From assembly GCA_029762755.1 (NCBI GenBank), contig JARVGH010000001.1:310001-374000 (forward strand): 64,000 nucleotides of DNA. The letters run 5' to 3'. A program made the translations under genes and the position numbers. Of this stretch, positions 25,283 through 33,704 are shown piece by piece; positions within the stretch are counted from its first letter, which is position 1, and every line of letters starts with the position of its first letter. This DNA is from Candidatus Bathyarchaeum tardum. GTDB taxonomy: Archaea; Thermoproteota; Bathyarchaeia; Bathyarchaeales; Bathyarchaeaceae. The notes beneath the pieces were generated by a model that saw only the letters and a list, made by a program, of their open reading frames with translations, made no database searches and was not told the DNA's origin.

Positions 25283-25834
25283 TTAGTACCTTCTTCGTTG
25301 GTATCCGCCTTCGCTGCGTCCACCGCCGCCGTAGCCACCGCCACCGCCGCTGCGTCCACCACCGCTGTAGCCTCCGCCACCACGTCCGCCGCCATAGCCG
25401 CCTCTGCCGCCACCTCTATTGTAGCCGCCGCCTCTGTTGAATCGTCGTGGTTGTTCGTATTTTTTGTCGGACACGTTGTTTTCTGTGTTTACTTCTTCGA
25501 TTGGGGAGTCTTCTACTAGTTCGTAGCTGCCGTATTTTCCGATGTTTAGTCGCATGTTACCTCTGAATAGGTTAATGTAACCGTTAGTGATGCTTAGCGT
25601 GGCTTCTTCATTTATTGCGTCTATTTTGTCATCCCAAAGGGTCATGTATATACATCCTGTCTCATCGCCAACTAGAGCATCTGCAACTCGGCGTACCGAA
25701 TAATCGCGTCCAGTAACGCTTCTGACTTCTCCTTTAGAAACTACTTTCACAATTGTGTTGACACCTCTAGATTGTGGGGTCAACGTTTCAACTTTTACTA
25801 TCTCTTCACTTTCGGATGGTTCTTCAACTGACAT
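25283..25834 (-). CDS. OB-fold single-stranded nucleic-acid-binding protein with RGG tail
   Basis: A 183-residue protein. Residues about 12-110 form an OB fold of the archaeal SSB/RPA type (VNTIVKVVSKGEVRSV, GCIYMTLWDD and GYINLFRGNMRLNIG). The last 55 residues are a Gly-rich tail with repeated RGG and GGYGGG units ending in YQRRRY. RGG tails bind RNA or DNA loosely and favour protein-protein contacts, so this is probably a single-strand DNA- or RNA-binding protein of the crenarchaeal SSB kind. Codon use in the tail is far richer in GC than in the neighbours because of its Gly content. Its own promoter lies to the right at about 25,870. Confidence 0.9.
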   Translation of the reverse strand: MSVEEPSESEEIVKVETLTPQSRGVNTIVKVVSKGEVRSVTGRDYSVRRVADALVGDETGCIYMTLWDDKIDAINEEATLSITNGYINLFRGNMRLNIGKYGSYELVEDSPIEEVNTENNVSDKKYEQPRRFNRGGGYNRGGGRGGYGGGRGGGGYSGGGRSGGGGGYGGGGRSEGGYQRRRY

Positions 25835-26002
25835 TTAATTCTACATCCGAAATACATGGTCACTTAGAGCAGTTCTTAAAGATTGTGGTAACGCATGTAA
25901 ATGTGGGTTAATCAAAAAAATTTTTAATTTTATGTTTTTGATGAGTATTCACTTAGAGTTTATAAGTTTCCTACTGTTTTAGTCATTCTAAAGGTGATTT
26001 TA

Positions 26003-27487
26003 TTGAACACGCACAGAGGATTCCGAGAACAACCAGTACCTGTTCCAATCGAAAAAGTTGATGAATACACATGGAGAATACCCCAAAGCTTCAATCAAGG
26101 TATGCGTGTTCCAGGAATAGTCTATGCTGACGACCAACTTATTGAAAAAATGAAACAGGATCGAACATTAAATCAATGTTCAAATGTTGCTCATCTTCCA
26201 GGAATTTATTCTCATGCAATCACTTTGCCTGATGGTCATGAAGGATACGGTTTTCCCATAGGTGGTGTTGCTGCCACAGACTATGAAGAAGGCGTCATAA
26301 GTCCTGGAGGCGTCGGTTATGACATCAACTGTGGGGTTCGCTTGTTAACCACAAACATTTCTGAAAATGAAATCAGACCATTTCTAGGCAATTTAACAAA
26401 TGCAATATTCAAAAATGTCCCAAGTGGTTTGGGCAGTAATAGAAAAGATTACAAACTGAACATGCACGAACTGGAACACCTGATAACAGAGGGCGTCTCA
26501 TGGGCCGTAGAAAAGGGACTAGGACGACCCGAAGATATTGAACACTGTGAAGAAAAAGGATGCATGGAGGGTGCAGATCCAGACAAAGTTTCAGCAAAGG
26601 CTAAACAAAGGGGACTTCCTCAGAGTGGTACCTTGGGTTCAGGTAATCACTTTTTGGAGGTTGGAAAAGTTGATAAGATTTACGACAAAAAAGCAGCTAA
26701 AACCTGTGGGGTGACCCATGAAGGTCAGGTTACTGTTTTAATTCATTGTGGTTCTCGTGGATTGGGACATCAGACTTGTTCAGATTATTTGCGGGTTATG
26801 GAGCGCGCTGTTGAAAAATACAAGATTTCCCTGCCTGACCGGGAACTGGCTTGTGCCCCCGGAACAAGTGAGGAAGCTCAAGATTATTACAAGGCAATGG
26901 CTTGTGCAGTTAATTACGCCTTTGTTAACCGTCAGGTTATTACGCATTGGGTGCGCCAAAGCTTTGAAGATGTTCTTAAACGGTCAGCAGACCAGTTAGG
27001 TCTCGATTTGGTTTATGATGTTGCTCATAACATTGCAAAAATTGAAGAACACAATATAGAGGGTAAACGAACCAAAGTTTGGACTCACCGAAAAGGTGCA
27101 ACCCGTTGTTTCCCTCCTGAGCACAAAGATGTTCCAGCAGATTATCAGCAAATTGGTCAACCTGTTATTATTCCCGGAAGTATGGGAACCAGTTCTTGGT
27201 TGCTGGTAGGAACACAAAAGGCAATGGAACTTTCCTTTGGCTCTACAGCACACGGTGCTGGACGGATGATGAGCCGCTCAGCCGCGAAACGAAGATTTTG
27301 GGGCGGAGACATAAGGCAAGATTTAGGAGGCAAAGGAATCGTTGTTAGGTCTGCCAGTCCTGCTGTTTTGGCGGAAGAAGCCGACATGGCATACAAGAAT
27401 GTGGATAAAGTCGTAGAGGTCAGCCATAATGTTGGAATTGCTACCCGTGTTGCTCGGTTAGTTCCCTTGGGCGTTGTCAAAGGATAA
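26003..27487 (+). CDS. rtcB: RNA-splicing ligase RtcB
   Basis: The GTP- and Mn-dependent ligase joins 2',3'-cyclic phosphate and 5'-hydroxyl RNA ends, as in archaeal tRNA exon joining and RNA repair. Metal ligands lie in GGVGYDINCGVR, GSGNHFLEV, HCGSRGLGHQ and VYDVAHN. The guanylated His is H417 in STAHGAGRMMSR. The length of 494 residues equals the archaeal family norm. I chose TTG 26003 because AAAGGTGAT lies 6 bases ahead of it; GTG 25994 lies inside that site. All active-site residues are intact. It converges on the 8-oxoguanine glycosylase gene. Confidence 0.97.
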   Translation: MNTHRGFREQPVPVPIEKVDEYTWRIPQSFNQGMRVPGIVYADDQLIEKMKQDRTLNQCSNVAHLPGIYSHAITLPDGHEGYGFPIGGVAATDYEEGVISPGGVGYDINCGVRLLTTNISENEIRPFLGNLTNAIFKNVPSGLGSNRKDYKLNMHELEHLITEGVSWAVEKGLGRPEDIEHCEEKGCMEGADPDKVSAKAKQRGLPQSGTLGSGNHFLEVGKVDKIYDKKAAKTCGVTHEGQVTVLIHCGSRGLGHQTCSDYLRVMERAVEKYKISLPDRELACAPGTSEEAQDYYKAMACAVNYAFVNRQVITHWVRQSFEDVLKRSADQLGLDLVYDVAHNIAKIEEHNIEGKRTKVWTHRKGATRCFPPEHKDVPADYQQIGQPVIIPGSMGTSSWLLVGTQKAMELSFGSTAHGAGRMMSRSAAKRRFWGGDIRQDLGGKGIVVRSASPAVLAEEADMAYKNVDKVVEVSHNVGIATRVARLVPLGVVKG

Positions 27488-27492
27488 CTTAG

Positions 27493-28383
27493 TTAATGTT
27501 GTTGGGTTCGTAGGTAATGGAAAAGGTATTCCTGAGCATAACCAACATAGTTTCCAAAGTATTCACGGCCAAAATTGCCAATCGTTTCATATTCTTTGGG
27601 GGTAATTGAGCCTTTACTTGCTACTTTGTTTATGAAATCAGAGTTAAAATGTTCAGAATATAATCTTGTGGCTGCTCTTTTCATCCAGACATCTATAGGA
27701 AAGGCTTCAAGTTTTTCTAACGAAAATAACAAAACACAGTCTGCTACCTTGTGACCGACACCAGGCAATTGTAACAGTTCTTGTTTTGCTTGGGAATACT
27801 CTAACTTTTTGAGTTTTTCAAAGTCTAGTTCCCCATTGTTGATTTGTTTCGCGGTTTCTAGGATGCGTTCAGCTCTGAAGCCCAGTCCACAATTTCGCAT
27901 GTCTTTAGTGCATGCTTGAGCTAATTGTTCAGGTTTTGGGAAAGTGTAAAAGTCGCAGCCGTCAAAGGTTATTTTGTTTCCGAAACATTTTGAGATGTTG
28001 CTGATCATTTTTTTGATTGCAGGAATCCCCTTGAAGGTTGCACAAATGTATGATGCAAGACACTCCCAGGGTTCTTGTCGGATTAGTCGCAGTCCATAAA
28101 ATTTGGTGACCGCTTGTTTGATGTGGTCGTCTTTGGACACTTGCGAGATGATTTGTGGAAGGTTGTCGTCTAGTCGCAGGTAGTTTTCGAGAAAGCCGTC
28201 GTTTTTTGTTTCAGGAAAAAACTGGAACGTTAAGGTCCCGTTGGTTTGTTTTATTTTGATTACCTGATCTGCTACTATGCCGTACCACCAGTCGTCGTGT
28301 TTTTTCCATCTGAAAAGTTGTCCACAATTCAGAGTATGCTCTAAGCTGAAGGGAACTTTTGACCGGTTCAGCTTAATTTCCAT
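27493..28383 (-). CDS. ogg: 8-oxoguanine DNA glycosylase/lyase, OGG1 type
   Basis: A base-excision repair enzyme that removes 8-oxoguanine from DNA and nicks the backbone. Residues 1-100 form the OGG N-terminal domain with the CGQLFRW motif. The HhH-GPD domain follows, with LPGVGHKVADC containing the catalytic Lys K212 and PIDVWMKR containing the catalytic Asp D231. At 296 residues it matches OGG1 rather than the shorter archaeal Ogg2 or AGOG. The region between the domains reads ATFKGIPAIKKM where many OGG1 proteins have SSNNNIxRI. The enzyme should be functional. Confidence 0.93.
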   Translation of the reverse strand: MEIKLNRSKVPFSLEHTLNCGQLFRWKKHDDWWYGIVADQVIKIKQTNGTLTFQFFPETKNDGFLENYLRLDDNLPQIISQVSKDDHIKQAVTKFYGLRLIRQEPWECLASYICATFKGIPAIKKMISNISKCFGNKITFDGCDFYTFPKPEQLAQACTKDMRNCGLGFRAERILETAKQINNGELDFEKLKKLEYSQAKQELLQLPGVGHKVADCVLLFSLEKLEAFPIDVWMKRAATRLYSEHFNSDFINKVASKGSITPKEYETIGNFGREYFGNYVGYAQEYLFHYLRTQQH

Positions 28384-28409
28384 GGTGACTTAATCCTCAA
28401 ACATTACAA

Positions 28410-28991
28410 TTAGCTTTGTAGATATGGGTTGTATTTTTTTTCGTCACCAATGGTAGAAAAACCTTCATGCCCAGGATAAACAGCAAAGTTGTCAGGCAAT
28501 GGCATAAGTTTGGTTTTAATTGAATTAATCAATTCTTTGAAGGATCCCCCGGGAAAGTCTGTTCTGCCAATAGAGCCTGCAAACAAGGTGTCCCCTGTGA
28601 AAACAACGCCGTCACCCAGCAAAGATATGCCGCTTTTTGTGTGCCCAGGTGTGTGTAAAACAACCAGTTTGAAGTTGCCAATGTTAATTACATCGCCGTC
28701 ACTGAGTTTTTGGTCAGGGTTGGCACGTCCTGAATGGTTTTCATGAATCAGGATACTGGCACCTGTAGCTTTTTTCATTGTCATGTTTCCAGATATATGG
28801 TCAGGGTGACCGTGAGTGTTGATTATGTATTTTACTATCAAATCGTTTTGCTTGACGTAATCCAGAATGGGTTCAGCTTCTGCTTGAATTTCTAGTCCAG
28901 GATCTATAATTGCTGCTTGTTTTGTTTCTTCGCAGCTTACGACGTAACAGTTAGTGGACAAATAGCCAACTTTGAAACATTTTACATTCAT
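28410..28991 (-). CDS. MBL-fold metallo-hydrolase (glyoxalase II-like)
   Basis: A 193-residue metallo-beta-lactamase-fold hydrolase. The dinuclear metal site is built from NTHGHPDHISG, HTPGHTKSG, FTGDTLFAGSIGR and the final YPGHEG. This set and length match the hydroxyacylglutathione-hydrolase-like group widely present in archaea, which may act on thioesters. The frame reaches 29090, but ATG 28991 is preferred: AAGGTGTG lies just upstream and the fold begins there (KCFKVGYLSTNCYVV). It lies directly upstream of the glycosylase gene. The substrate is unknown. Confidence 0.9.
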   Translation of the reverse strand: MNVKCFKVGYLSTNCYVVSCEETKQAAIIDPGLEIQAEAEPILDYVKQNDLIVKYIINTHGHPDHISGNMTMKKATGASILIHENHSGRANPDQKLSDGDVINIGNFKLVVLHTPGHTKSGISLLGDGVVFTGDTLFAGSIGRTDFPGGSFKELINSIKTKLMPLPDNFAVYPGHEGFSTIGDEKKYNPYLQS

Positions 28992-29224
28992 TAAACACAC
29001 CTTCAAGGAAATTACAACTCTTACCCAAAAACACACCAGAATATAAAAACTATACAAAACCATTTCAATGGTTACTATGGAACTTAACAAAGCAGAATAA
29101 CAAAATTAACGGAAGAAAACTTCTGAAAAATTGTTTCCAACTTTACCTATACTGTTATGCTGATATGTTTGCGCCTCTGAAGAATTAGACACTTAAGGGA
29201 AGACTAGAAAAAATTTAAAACTGG

Positions 29225-30466
29225 TTAGGATCTAATGTGTCCCCTGCCCAGTATGAAGAATTTTGTTGTTGTTAGCTGGTGGATGCTCATGGGTCCTCGG
29301 GCGTGGAGTTTTTGGGTGCTGATTCCGATTTCTGCGCCCATTCCGAACTGGTTGCCGTCTGTGAATCTTGTTGACGAGTTCCAGTATACTGCTGCTGAGT
29401 CTACCTCCCGGATGAACTTTAGTGCCTTGTTAAAGTCGGCTGTGAGAATGGAGTCCGAGTGTTTGGTGCCATATTTATTGATGTGGGCAATTGCTTCATC
29501 TGTATTTTCAACTATTTTTATGGCGATGATAAGGTCAAGGAATTCTGTGTACCAGTCTTCTTCAGTTGCAGGCTTAAGGTTAGGCATAATCTTCATGGTT
29601 TTTTCACATGCCCTAACTTCAACCCCATTAAGGTTAAGGGCTGAAACGACATCAAACAAGAACTGTTTGTCAACATCCTTGTGAATTACAAGTTTTTCTG
29701 CAGCATTGCATACTCCTGGTCTTTGACATTTGGCGTTTATTACAATTTCAATAGCTCGTGTTAGGTCTGCGTCAGGTTCCACGTATATGTGGCAGTTTCC
29801 TGTTCCTGTTTCGATTACAGGAACAGTGGATTTTTCCACTACTGTTTTAATGAGGCCTGCTCCACCACGGGGAATCAGTACGTCGATGTATTGGCGCATG
29901 GTCATCATTTTTTCTGCAACAATTCTATCTGTTACTGGCACAACTTGTATGGCATCTTCGTTAACTTCTGCCTTTTTTAGCGCATCTCGTAAGGCGTTTC
30001 CTATCGCTGTGTTTGATCTTATGGCGTCTGAACCCCCTCTGAGGATTATAGCGTTTCCTGCTTTAATGCACAGTCCAGAAGCTTCCGAGGTTACGTTAGG
30101 TCTGGATTCGTAAATAATCCCAATTACTCCAAGGGGCACACGGATTTGTCCAATAATTAACCCGTTGGGGCGGGTCAATGTTTTCACAATTTCGTTCACG
30201 GGATCAACAAGTTTTGTTAGTCCCCTTAGGTCATTAGCCATTGCATCTACACGTTTTTTGCCTAAAACTAGGCGATCAATTAAGGCTTCTTTTACACCTT
30301 TGGTTCGGGCTTCTTCCACGTCTGTTTGGTTGGCTTCTAAAATTTTTGTACAATTCTCTTCAAGGGAATCTGCCATTAAACATAGTGCCCTATTTTTTTG
30401 TTCATCTGAAAGTTGGGCTAACTGTTTAGAAGCAGCTTTTGCTTTTATGCAAATTTCTTCAATCAT
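29225..30466 (-). CDS. proA: Glutamate-5-semialdehyde dehydrogenase (gamma-glutamyl phosphate reductase)
   Basis: The second step of proline synthesis: NADPH-dependent reduction of gamma-glutamyl phosphate. The 413-residue protein has the aldehyde-dehydrogenase fold with GVIGIIYESRPNVT, GNAIILRGGSDA, and the catalytic Cys in AKCQRPGVCNAAEK. GAEIGISTQKLHARGP near the end is a strong ProA signature. Its ATG overlaps the stop of proB by four bases (ATGA), so the two are translated together. ProC is not in the window. The gene order proB-proA is as in bacteria. Confidence 0.96.
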   Translation of the reverse strand: MIEEICIKAKAASKQLAQLSDEQKNRALCLMADSLEENCTKILEANQTDVEEARTKGVKEALIDRLVLGKKRVDAMANDLRGLTKLVDPVNEIVKTLTRPNGLIIGQIRVPLGVIGIIYESRPNVTSEASGLCIKAGNAIILRGGSDAIRSNTAIGNALRDALKKAEVNEDAIQVVPVTDRIVAEKMMTMRQYIDVLIPRGGAGLIKTVVEKSTVPVIETGTGNCHIYVEPDADLTRAIEIVINAKCQRPGVCNAAEKLVIHKDVDKQFLFDVVSALNLNGVEVRACEKTMKIMPNLKPATEEDWYTEFLDLIIAIKIVENTDEAIAHINKYGTKHSDSILTADFNKALKFIREVDSAAVYWNSSTRFTDGNQFGMGAEIGISTQKLHARGPMSIHQLTTTKFFILGRGHIRS

Positions 30467-31593
30467 ATTTCACACTTCAATAAACATATGTTTTTTCGGG
30501 CAACTACCTCTTTATGGCGTATGTACCCTAGAACTTTTTTGATTTGATTTGTTTTTAAACTTTTAATAATACTGATTTCGCTGCTGTTGTAGTTGGGATT
30601 TGCTTTTGCAAATTCATTCCTGTTGTGATCAACTAGGCACACTACATCTCCTTCGTTGAAATTTCCTTCAACATTAATTATGCCTACGGGAAGAAGACTA
30701 CCTCCCTTAAGAATTGCATTTTTGGCTCCTTCGTTAACAAATATTTTTCCTTTAACTGAAGCGCCGTATGCTATCCAACGCTTTATTCCAGGCAATTTTT
30801 GTTGAGCCTTAAACAAGGTTCCTACTTGTTTGCCCGCCAGTATATCTGTTATTACATTTTCTTTTTGGCTGTTAGCAATTACTAAAGGAACCCCACTTTC
30901 TGTGGCGACTTCAGCCGCTTTCAGTTTTGTCTTCATGCCGCCTCGACCTAGTTTACTTTTGCCCTCTATTTCGCATTTGAGTTCTGGGGTGATTTGTTCA
31001 ACTGTTTTGATGAGTTTTGCGCCCTGTTTTTTAGGGTGCATGGTGTAAAGCCCATCCACGTTGGATAATATGATTACCATATCTGCTTCTAGGGCGTTTG
31101 CGACAAGAACTGAAAGGTTGTCGTTGTCGCTGAAGTTTACTTCATAACCTTTTGTTATTGGGATAAGTTCATCTGTGGAGGTAACGTCATTTTCGTTGAT
31201 AATGGGGACAATACCTAACTGCAGAGCCAACTCTAAAACATCACAGATATGCAAATAGGCTGCCCGGTTTGATAGGTCTTCTGCTGTGAGTAAGATTTGA
31301 GCGACTTTTAGGTTATGTTTTTTGAAAAGTTCACGGTAGATGGACATGATTATGCTTTGTCCAGTGGCTGCACAAACTTGCTGGAATACTATGTCGTTGG
31401 GTTTGGGAGGAATTTCTAGTTCAGCAATGCCTGCCGCGACCGCTCCTGATGTTACAAAAACGATTTTGTTGCCTTGCTTGATTGCCTGAGCTATTTGGTC
31501 GACTAGTTTGCCCATTAATTCTTTGTCTAGAATTCCATCATTTTTGGTTAGGCTTGCTGTGCCAACTTTGACTACAATCAGTTGTGATGACAT
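30463..31593 (-). CDS. proB: Glutamate 5-kinase with PUA domain
   Basis: The first step of proline synthesis: ATP-dependent phosphorylation of glutamate. The amino-acid kinase fold covers residues 1-255, with VVKVGTASLT, VTSGAVAAGI, INENDVTSTDEL and GRGGMKTKLKAA. A C-terminal PUA domain follows at about 275-370 (GKIFVNEGAKNAI). At 376 residues it has the size of the two-domain bacterial enzyme, and proline feedback is therefore likely. ATG 31593 is preferred over GTG 31599. It is translationally coupled with proA. Proline synthesis by ProBA is patchy in archaea, so transfer from bacteria at some point is a fair inference. Confidence 0.96.
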   Translation of the reverse strand: MSSQLIVVKVGTASLTKNDGILDKELMGKLVDQIAQAIKQGNKIVFVTSGAVAAGIAELEIPPKPNDIVFQQVCAATGQSIIMSIYRELFKKHNLKVAQILLTAEDLSNRAAYLHICDVLELALQLGIVPIINENDVTSTDELIPITKGYEVNFSDNDNLSVLVANALEADMVIILSNVDGLYTMHPKKQGAKLIKTVEQITPELKCEIEGKSKLGRGGMKTKLKAAEVATESGVPLVIANSQKENVITDILAGKQVGTLFKAQQKLPGIKRWIAYGASVKGKIFVNEGAKNAILKGGSLLPVGIINVEGNFNEGDVVCLVDHNRNEFAKANPNYNSSEISIIKSLKTNQIKKVLGYIRHKEVVARKNICLLKCEI

Positions 31594-31712
31594 GCCCACT
31601 CTTCTGTTCTTTAAGACATTTTCTCCTATAAGCCTTGTCGAAAACGACGTTTTTTGGTTGCCACAAAATTTTTAATCAAAAATACAATAATATTTTTGTT
31701 GGGGTTGTTTTG

Positions 31713-32171
31713 TTGACTTTTAGTAAAGGGTGTAATTTTGCACATGTTATTCCTGAAAAAATCAAAAAATGGTTAACCGAAGAAGAATTATCTTTCATAC
31801 AACCAATCGGAGAACCGGCACAAAGTACTTTGTTTAATTACCTTGTTTCTTTGCCTTCTGATACTAAAGTAAATCTCGTTCAGTCGTCTCACCGAAAAGA
31901 TTCCATATGTGTTTCTTCTGTCATATCTTTTTCTGATGACCAAACAAAAAAATTACGAAAGAAACAAAATTCTGAAAAAACAAAAATCTTTTCAAAAATA
32001 CGTTTCAAACTAGCCCCAGTTGACGTAGCCCTAGATATTAAAGACAACAAAATAATTGCAAGTCACATAATATACTACGACGGCCTAACCAAAGACCGAT
32101 TGTTTAAGACAATTACCGACCTAGAAAAAGCATGCACTTTGATGAATTTAGCAGTCCAAAAGGCTCTTTAA
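31713..32171 (+). CDS. Small archaeal protein, DUF2299-like
   Basis: A protein of about 152 residues. The first third reads PEKIKKWLTEEELSFIQPIG, like the opening of the archaeal DUF2299 group. A mixed alpha/beta body with YLVSLPSD, VALDIKDNKIIASHIIYYDG and a final helix (LFKTITDLEKACTLMNLAVQ) follows. The fold resembles small type III secretion chaperone-like proteins, but that is loose. The frame is open from 31635; TTG 31713 with GGGGTT ahead is the likeliest start. No function is assigned. It diverges from proB. Confidence 0.65.
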   Translation: MTFSKGCNFAHVIPEKIKKWLTEEELSFIQPIGEPAQSTLFNYLVSLPSDTKVNLVQSSHRKDSICVSSVISFSDDQTKKLRKKQNSEKTKIFSKIRFKLAPVDVALDIKDNKIIASHIIYYDGLTKDRLFKTITDLEKACTLMNLAVQKAL

Positions 32172-32202
32172 TGGTGGCTGCAAACTGACAAAAGGGTGTT
32201 CT

Positions 32203-32880
32203 TCAAAGGATATCCAGCAAATCGGTTAAACTGTTTATGGTGTTATACTGGTTCGAATATTTTTGTTCACGGTCAATCAGAAAAGGTCTGATTCCAACTG
32301 CTAATGCTCCTTCATAATCTTGCTCAATAGAATTTCCTACAAAAACAGTTTCATTCGGGTTTATTTGCAACTTTTCTAGAGCATACAAAAAAATTTCCTT
32401 GTTGGGTTTTGCACAGTTACAAGAGTCAATGCATACTACAGAATCAAACCATTTTTTCAGGTCTAATTCACCTAAAACGTGATCAAGGTCTTTTTGGAAC
32501 CCGTTTGATACCAATCCAATTTTTAAGCCTCTGGCTTTCAGTTCAGAAAACGTGGATTCAACATCAGGAAATACTTCCACATGTGAGTAAGTCCACCATA
32601 GTTCGTCAATTTGACTGGCCAAAAAATCAATGTTTTCTTTAACTCCAAGTTTTTGAATCAAAGCCGCGTTGTAGTTTGTCCAGAATTCTTTTCGATTATT
32701 TTCGTCATATGTCGAAAAATCAAACTCTTTTTCGGTTTCATTTTGTGCCTTAATTATATTATCAACAGGAACTTCAACGTCAAAACTTGCAAGAATACGT
32801 CTGTAGATTTCTGGAAAAGAGGCAGTTTGTATAAGGGTTAAACCCAAATCAAACAATACAGCCTTCAAAGGCATTTTCAT
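32203..32880 (-). CDS. HAD-superfamily hydrolase
   Basis: A 225-residue phosphatase of the HAD superfamily. Motif I is LFDLGLTLIQT, in which the second Asp of the usual DxD is replaced by Gly. Motif II is LVSNGF, motif III is KPNKEIF, and motif IV is FVGNSIEQDYEGA. A helical C1 cap lies between motifs I and II. Loss of the second Asp, the general acid in phosphatases, hints at altered or weak phosphatase activity; the FDLGxTL form does occur in this subfamily. ATG 32880 is chosen because longer frames run into the pyrophosphatase gene. Confidence 0.85.
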   Translation of the reverse strand: MKMPLKAVLFDLGLTLIQTASFPEIYRRILASFDVEVPVDNIIKAQNETEKEFDFSTYDENNRKEFWTNYNAALIQKLGVKENIDFLASQIDELWWTYSHVEVFPDVESTFSELKARGLKIGLVSNGFQKDLDHVLGELDLKKWFDSVVCIDSCNCAKPNKEIFLYALEKLQINPNETVFVGNSIEQDYEGALAVGIRPFLIDREQKYSNQYNTINSLTDLLDIL

Positions 32881-32894
32881 CACAAAAAATTGGC

Positions 32895-33425
32895 TTATTT
32901 TTTGTGTTTTTGGTATTGCTCTGACGCGTATTGAACGATTTCTCGACCTTTTTTTGCAGGTTCCCATCCCTTTACTTTAACCCACTTGTGGGGTTCTAAC
33001 CGTTTGTATGTTTCAAAGAATTCTTGGATTTCCCTGAGTTGATGAACATGAACATCTGTTATGTCCTGAACCCCTTCAAATCGAGCATCATCAACAAGAA
33101 CTGACAAAATTTTGGAGTCCACACCTTTTTCATCCTCAATTTCGAGAACACCAATAACTCGAACACGCACTATACATCCAACTTCTAGGGGTTCATAACT
33201 CATAACCATGATGTCGAGGGGGTCTTGGTCGTCGTACCATGTTTGGGGAACGAAACCGTATTCGATAGGGAAAACAACTGATGATGGAATCACGCGGTCT
33301 AATGTAAAAGCTTCCCACTCTGATTTGTATTCGTATTTATCTCTTGAACCGCTAACTCCTTCGATAACTGCGTTAATAATCTCAGGAGGGTTTTGTCCAA
33401 GGGGGATATCTTTCCAGTAATTCAA
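32895..33425 (-). CDS. ppa: Inorganic pyrophosphatase, family I
   Basis: A soluble family I pyrophosphatase of 176 residues, which pulls biosynthetic reactions forward by hydrolysing PPi. The active-site residues appear in DKYEYKSEWEAF, PIEYGFVPQTWYDDQDPLDIMV (the classic DxDPxD signature) and VDDARFEGVQDI. The length is that of hexameric bacterial and archaeal enzymes. It is followed closely by a HAD phosphatase gene on the same strand, 14 bases from stop to start, suggesting one operon. All metal ligands look intact. Confidence 0.96.
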   Translation of the reverse strand: MNYWKDIPLGQNPPEIINAVIEGVSGSRDKYEYKSEWEAFTLDRVIPSSVVFPIEYGFVPQTWYDDQDPLDIMVMSYEPLEVGCIVRVRVIGVLEIEDEKGVDSKILSVLVDDARFEGVQDITDVHVHQLREIQEFFETYKRLEPHKWVKVKGWEPAKKGREIVQYASEQYQKHKK

Positions 33426-33704
33426 TGTTATCTACCGTCAACTGCAAGGATTTTACACAGATTTAAATGCTCCGAACAAAAAAAGTCTTGAAAAAACAAC
33501 TCAAATTATTAAACCAAAACTGCATGTATTTATTAGAGCTTTATTAATGCTTATCTGATTAAAGCAACAAACCTAAATAACCTTTCAGAGTTACAATTAC
33601 ATAATCTTGTCTACCATTAAAGACGACAAGGTCACCTGTAATCAACTGAACTAAGAATATCAAAAGTGGCTCAAAGAGCGTAAAGACTAAAACTGGTGTG
33701 AAAC

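Noticed and set aside
25298-25519. Ala/Ser/Thr-rich open frame on the plus strand
   Set aside because: It is the mirror of the Gly-rich tail of the OB-fold protein on the minus strand.
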